From Oscillospiraceae bacterium (lineage in GTDB: Bacteria; Bacillota; Clostridia; Oscillospirales; UBA929): DNA of 5,909 bases. Each line of letters opens with the position of its first letter. Positions within the stretch are counted from its first letter, which is position 1. Positions 4,242-5,909 of the stretch are shown here, piece by piece. Location: positions 1 through 5,909 of the forward strand of contig WRLJ01000117.1 in assembly GCA_009777685.1 (NCBI GenBank), written 5' to 3'. The notes under the pieces were generated by a model. It did not search any database, had not been told where the DNA came from, and saw only the letters and a program-made list of their open reading frames with translations. A program made the position numbers and the translations under genes.

Positions 4242-5417
4242 ATGGCAACCGTAAGCCCGTTCTCCGCGCTCGTCTACGATTTCGACAAAGCGGGAAGCCC
4301 CGGGAGCCTCTGCTGCCCGCCGTATGATATCATCCCCGACGCGTCCGTGTGGCGGGACAAAAGCCCGTACAACGCGGTCCGTCTGGAAAAGCCCGAGGGG
4401 GACGATCCGTACAGCGGCGCGGCCGGACTGCTGGCGGACTGGAAGGCGCGGGGCATCCTGCGCCGGACGCCCGCCGCGTACTACCTCTACGAAATCGCCT
4501 TTCAGGACGGCGCGGAGCGCAAAACCGTTTCCGGCCTCTTCGCGCGCCTTGAGCTTACCCCCTACTCCGCGGGCGAGGTGCTGCCGCATGAGAACACGCT
4601 CTCCAAGGCCAAGGAGGACCGCTACCGGCTGATGACCGCCACGCGCTGCCACACCTCGCCGATCTACTGCCTGTACCATGACGGGCGGCATACCGTGCTG
4701 ACCGTGACGGGCCGCTATAAGGCAGAGCCTCCCGCCGTGGAGTTTACCGACGGCGAGGGGCTGACGCACCGGCTTTGGGTCGTTGACGACCCCGGGGACT
4801 GCGAGGCGATCCGCCGCAGCTTTCAGGAGCGCCGCCTGTACATAGCCGACGGGCATCACCGCTATGAGACGGCCTTGCGTGTGCGCGGGGAGCTGGGCGC
4901 CGCCGCTTCGCCGGACGGCTTTGTCTTTCTGGTCGACATGAGCCATCCGGGGCTGGTGGTCTACCCGACGCACCGTATTGTAACAGGGCTGGCGGGGTAT
5001 GATGAACAGAAGACTCTGGCCCGCCTTGCCGGCTCGTTCCGCGTGGAGGAGGGCGGCGCGCCGGGGCGCAATACCGTGGTCATGGCCGGGCGGGAAACGA
5101 TGTACCGCCTGATCTATAAGGACGATGCGTTTGACGGGCTGGACGTCACGCTGCTGCACGATCATATTCTGGAGCCTGTGCTGGGCGTCGGCGCGGCGAA
5201 TATGGCGGCGGGCACGAATCTGCGGTATACGCGGGACGCGGACGAGGCGGTCCGGGCCGTCCGGGAGGGCGGCGCACAGTGCGCGTTTCTGATCAACGCC
5301 ACGCGCGTGGACCAGATCCGCGCCGTCGCCGACGCGGGCGGCCGGATGCCGCAAAAGTCGACCTATTTCTACCCGAAGCTGACGACCGGCCTGATCATGA
5401 ACGAGTTTGGAGTTTAA
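4242..5417 (+). CDS. DUF1015 (COG4198) family protein
   Basis: Encodes 391 residues, near the usual family length of roughly 400. Family hallmarks are visible in order: CCPPYDIIPD (24-33), NAVRLEKP (44-51), HENTLSKAKEDRYRLM (116-131), LYIADGHHRYETAL (199-212) and MPQKSTYFYPKLTTGL (369-384). The family is cytosolic and its biochemical role was not settled as far as I know. It is often found next to serine biosynthesis genes in other bacteria, and the DGHHR motif recalls the GxHR motif of ParB/sulfiredoxin-fold proteins, some of which (SerK, SbnI) are free-serine kinases; this link is a hypothesis. I chose the ATG at 4242 because GGGAGGG (4230-4236) lies five bases upstream; an in-frame ATG at 4218 has no such site. 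The pyrC gene starts 14 bases after its stop, indicating an operon. No convincing promoter is seen in the 72-base divergent gap. Confidence 0.92.
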   Translation: MATVSPFSALVYDFDKAGSPGSLCCPPYDIIPDASVWRDKSPYNAVRLEKPEGDDPYSGAAGLLADWKARGILRRTPAAYYLYEIAFQDGAERKTVSGLFARLELTPYSAGEVLPHENTLSKAKEDRYRLMTATRCHTSPIYCLYHDGRHTVLTVTGRYKAEPPAVEFTDGEGLTHRLWVVDDPGDCEAIRRSFQERRLYIADGHHRYETALRVRGELGAAASPDGFVFLVDMSHPGLVVYPTHRIVTGLAGYDEQKTLARLAGSFRVEEGGAPGRNTVVMAGRETMYRLIYKDDAFDGLDVTLLHDHILEPVLGVGAANMAAGTNLRYTRDADEAVRAVREGGAQCAFLINATRVDQIRAVADAGGRMPQKSTYFYPKLTTGLIMNEFGV

Positions 5418-5431
5418 GTGGAGGAACAGCC

Positions 5432-5909
5432 ATGCCAATCATCCGATTTCCCCGTCTGGTGGATATGCATGTCCACCTGCGCGAACCGGGGCAGGAACAT
5501 AAGGAAACCATCGCCACGGGGACGGAGGCGGCGTTGGCCGGCGGCTTCGGGGCCGTGGCGTGTATGCCGAACACCATCCCGCCGCTGGATATCCCCTCGC
5601 GGGTACGCTTTGTCGTCAACCGCGCGCGGGAGACGGCGCGCGTGGCGGTCTACCCCGTAGCCTGCCTCACGCTGGGGCAGCGGGGCGGGGAGCTGACGGA
5701 TTTTGCCGCGCTGAAGGAGACGGGAGCCGTCGCGCTGTCCGACGACGGGTTTTCCGTCGCCGACGAGGGGCTGATGCGCCGCGCGCTCGTCAAAGCCATG
5801 GAGGCGGGGCTTCCGGTCATCAGCCATTGCGAGCCGGAGCCGGAGATCGCCGCGCGCGATATCCGGCTGGCGGAGGAAACCGGCTCGGCCGTCCACATCG
5901 CGCATGTCA
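5432..5909 (+). CDS. pyrC: Dihydroorotase, compact form (partial, 3' end outside window)
   Basis: The first 159 residues are present. Dihydroorotase closes carbamoyl-aspartate to dihydroorotate, the third step of pyrimidine synthesis, using bound zinc in an amidohydrolase barrel. Visible are the metal-binding DMHVHLREPG (11-20; His13, His15), the substrate-loop motif MPNTIPPLD (45-53), SDDG (103-106), ISHCE (130-134; His132) and VHIAHV (154-159). GGAGG (5420-5424) lies seven bases before the ATG. It is odd in two ways: only ten residues precede the HxH motif region, whereas typical class I enzymes have roughly 50 residues of beta-domain there; and the segment between HCE and the RDIRLAEETG helix is about 20 residues shorter than usual. 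It could be a compact lineage of the enzyme or a related amidohydrolase, but the substrate motifs favour dihydroorotase. Probably co-transcribed with the DUF1015 gene. Confidence 0.9.
   Translation, partial: MPIIRFPRLVDMHVHLREPGQEHKETIATGTEAALAGGFGAVACMPNTIPPLDIPSRVRFVVNRARETARVAVYPVACLTLGQRGGELTDFAALKETGAVALSDDGFSVADEGLMRRALVKAMEAGLPVISHCEPEPEIAARDIRLAEETGSAVHIAHV

Noticed and set aside
4224..5438. Minus-strand open frame of 404 codons opposite the DUF1015 gene
   Set aside because: It is a shadow of a gene with many conserved family motifs; composition is arginine/histidine-rich and no motif is seen.

Overview
The window looks like chromosomal DNA of a GC-rich, low-to-moderately characterised Firmicute, most likely a Clostridia/Oscillospiraceae-type bacterium. 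This is inferred from strong AGGAGG-type ribosome binding sites, a class B sortase (typical of Gram-positives), a DUF1015 protein next to a short dihydroorotase, and intergenic hairpin repeats of the TGTAGGG...CCCTACA kind that I associate with that group. No 16S or other taxonomic marker is present, so the assignment is tentative.

Layout from left to right. Bases 1-254 have no gene and hold several perfect hairpins and one copy of a 29-bp repeat. A GNAT acetyltransferase (255-731, minus) has noticeably lower GC than its surroundings. A 70-bp element with inverted ends lies upstream of it. A large class B sortase (901-2793, minus) has an N-terminal membrane anchor, a proline-rich linker, a complete His/Cys/Arg catalytic set, an extra domain of roughly 270 residues and an acidic proline-rich tail. 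A divergent intergenic region (2794-2971) contains a perfect parS centromere-like site. Two small plus-strand genes follow (2972-3343, 123 aa; 3430-3603, 57 aa), and a second, identical parS site lies just after them. Bases 3604-3998 hold no gene but carry the second parS, a cluster of hairpin repeats including the second copy of the 29-bp repeat, a good promoter-like sequence and an intrinsic terminator. A 56-aa membrane-type protein is encoded on the minus strand (3999-4169). The DUF1015 gene (4242-5417) and pyrC (5432 onward, cut by the window edge) run on the plus strand with 14 bases between them and probably form one transcript.

The main points are the two perfect parS sites 720 bp apart, which bracket two small uncharacterised genes and suggest that the locus lies in the origin-proximal part of a chromosome loaded with ParB (Spo0J), and the sortase with its uncommon C-terminal extension. 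The DUF1015-pyrC pair suggests a metabolic operon. Nothing in the window looks like a phage, transposase, CRISPR array, tRNA or rRNA.
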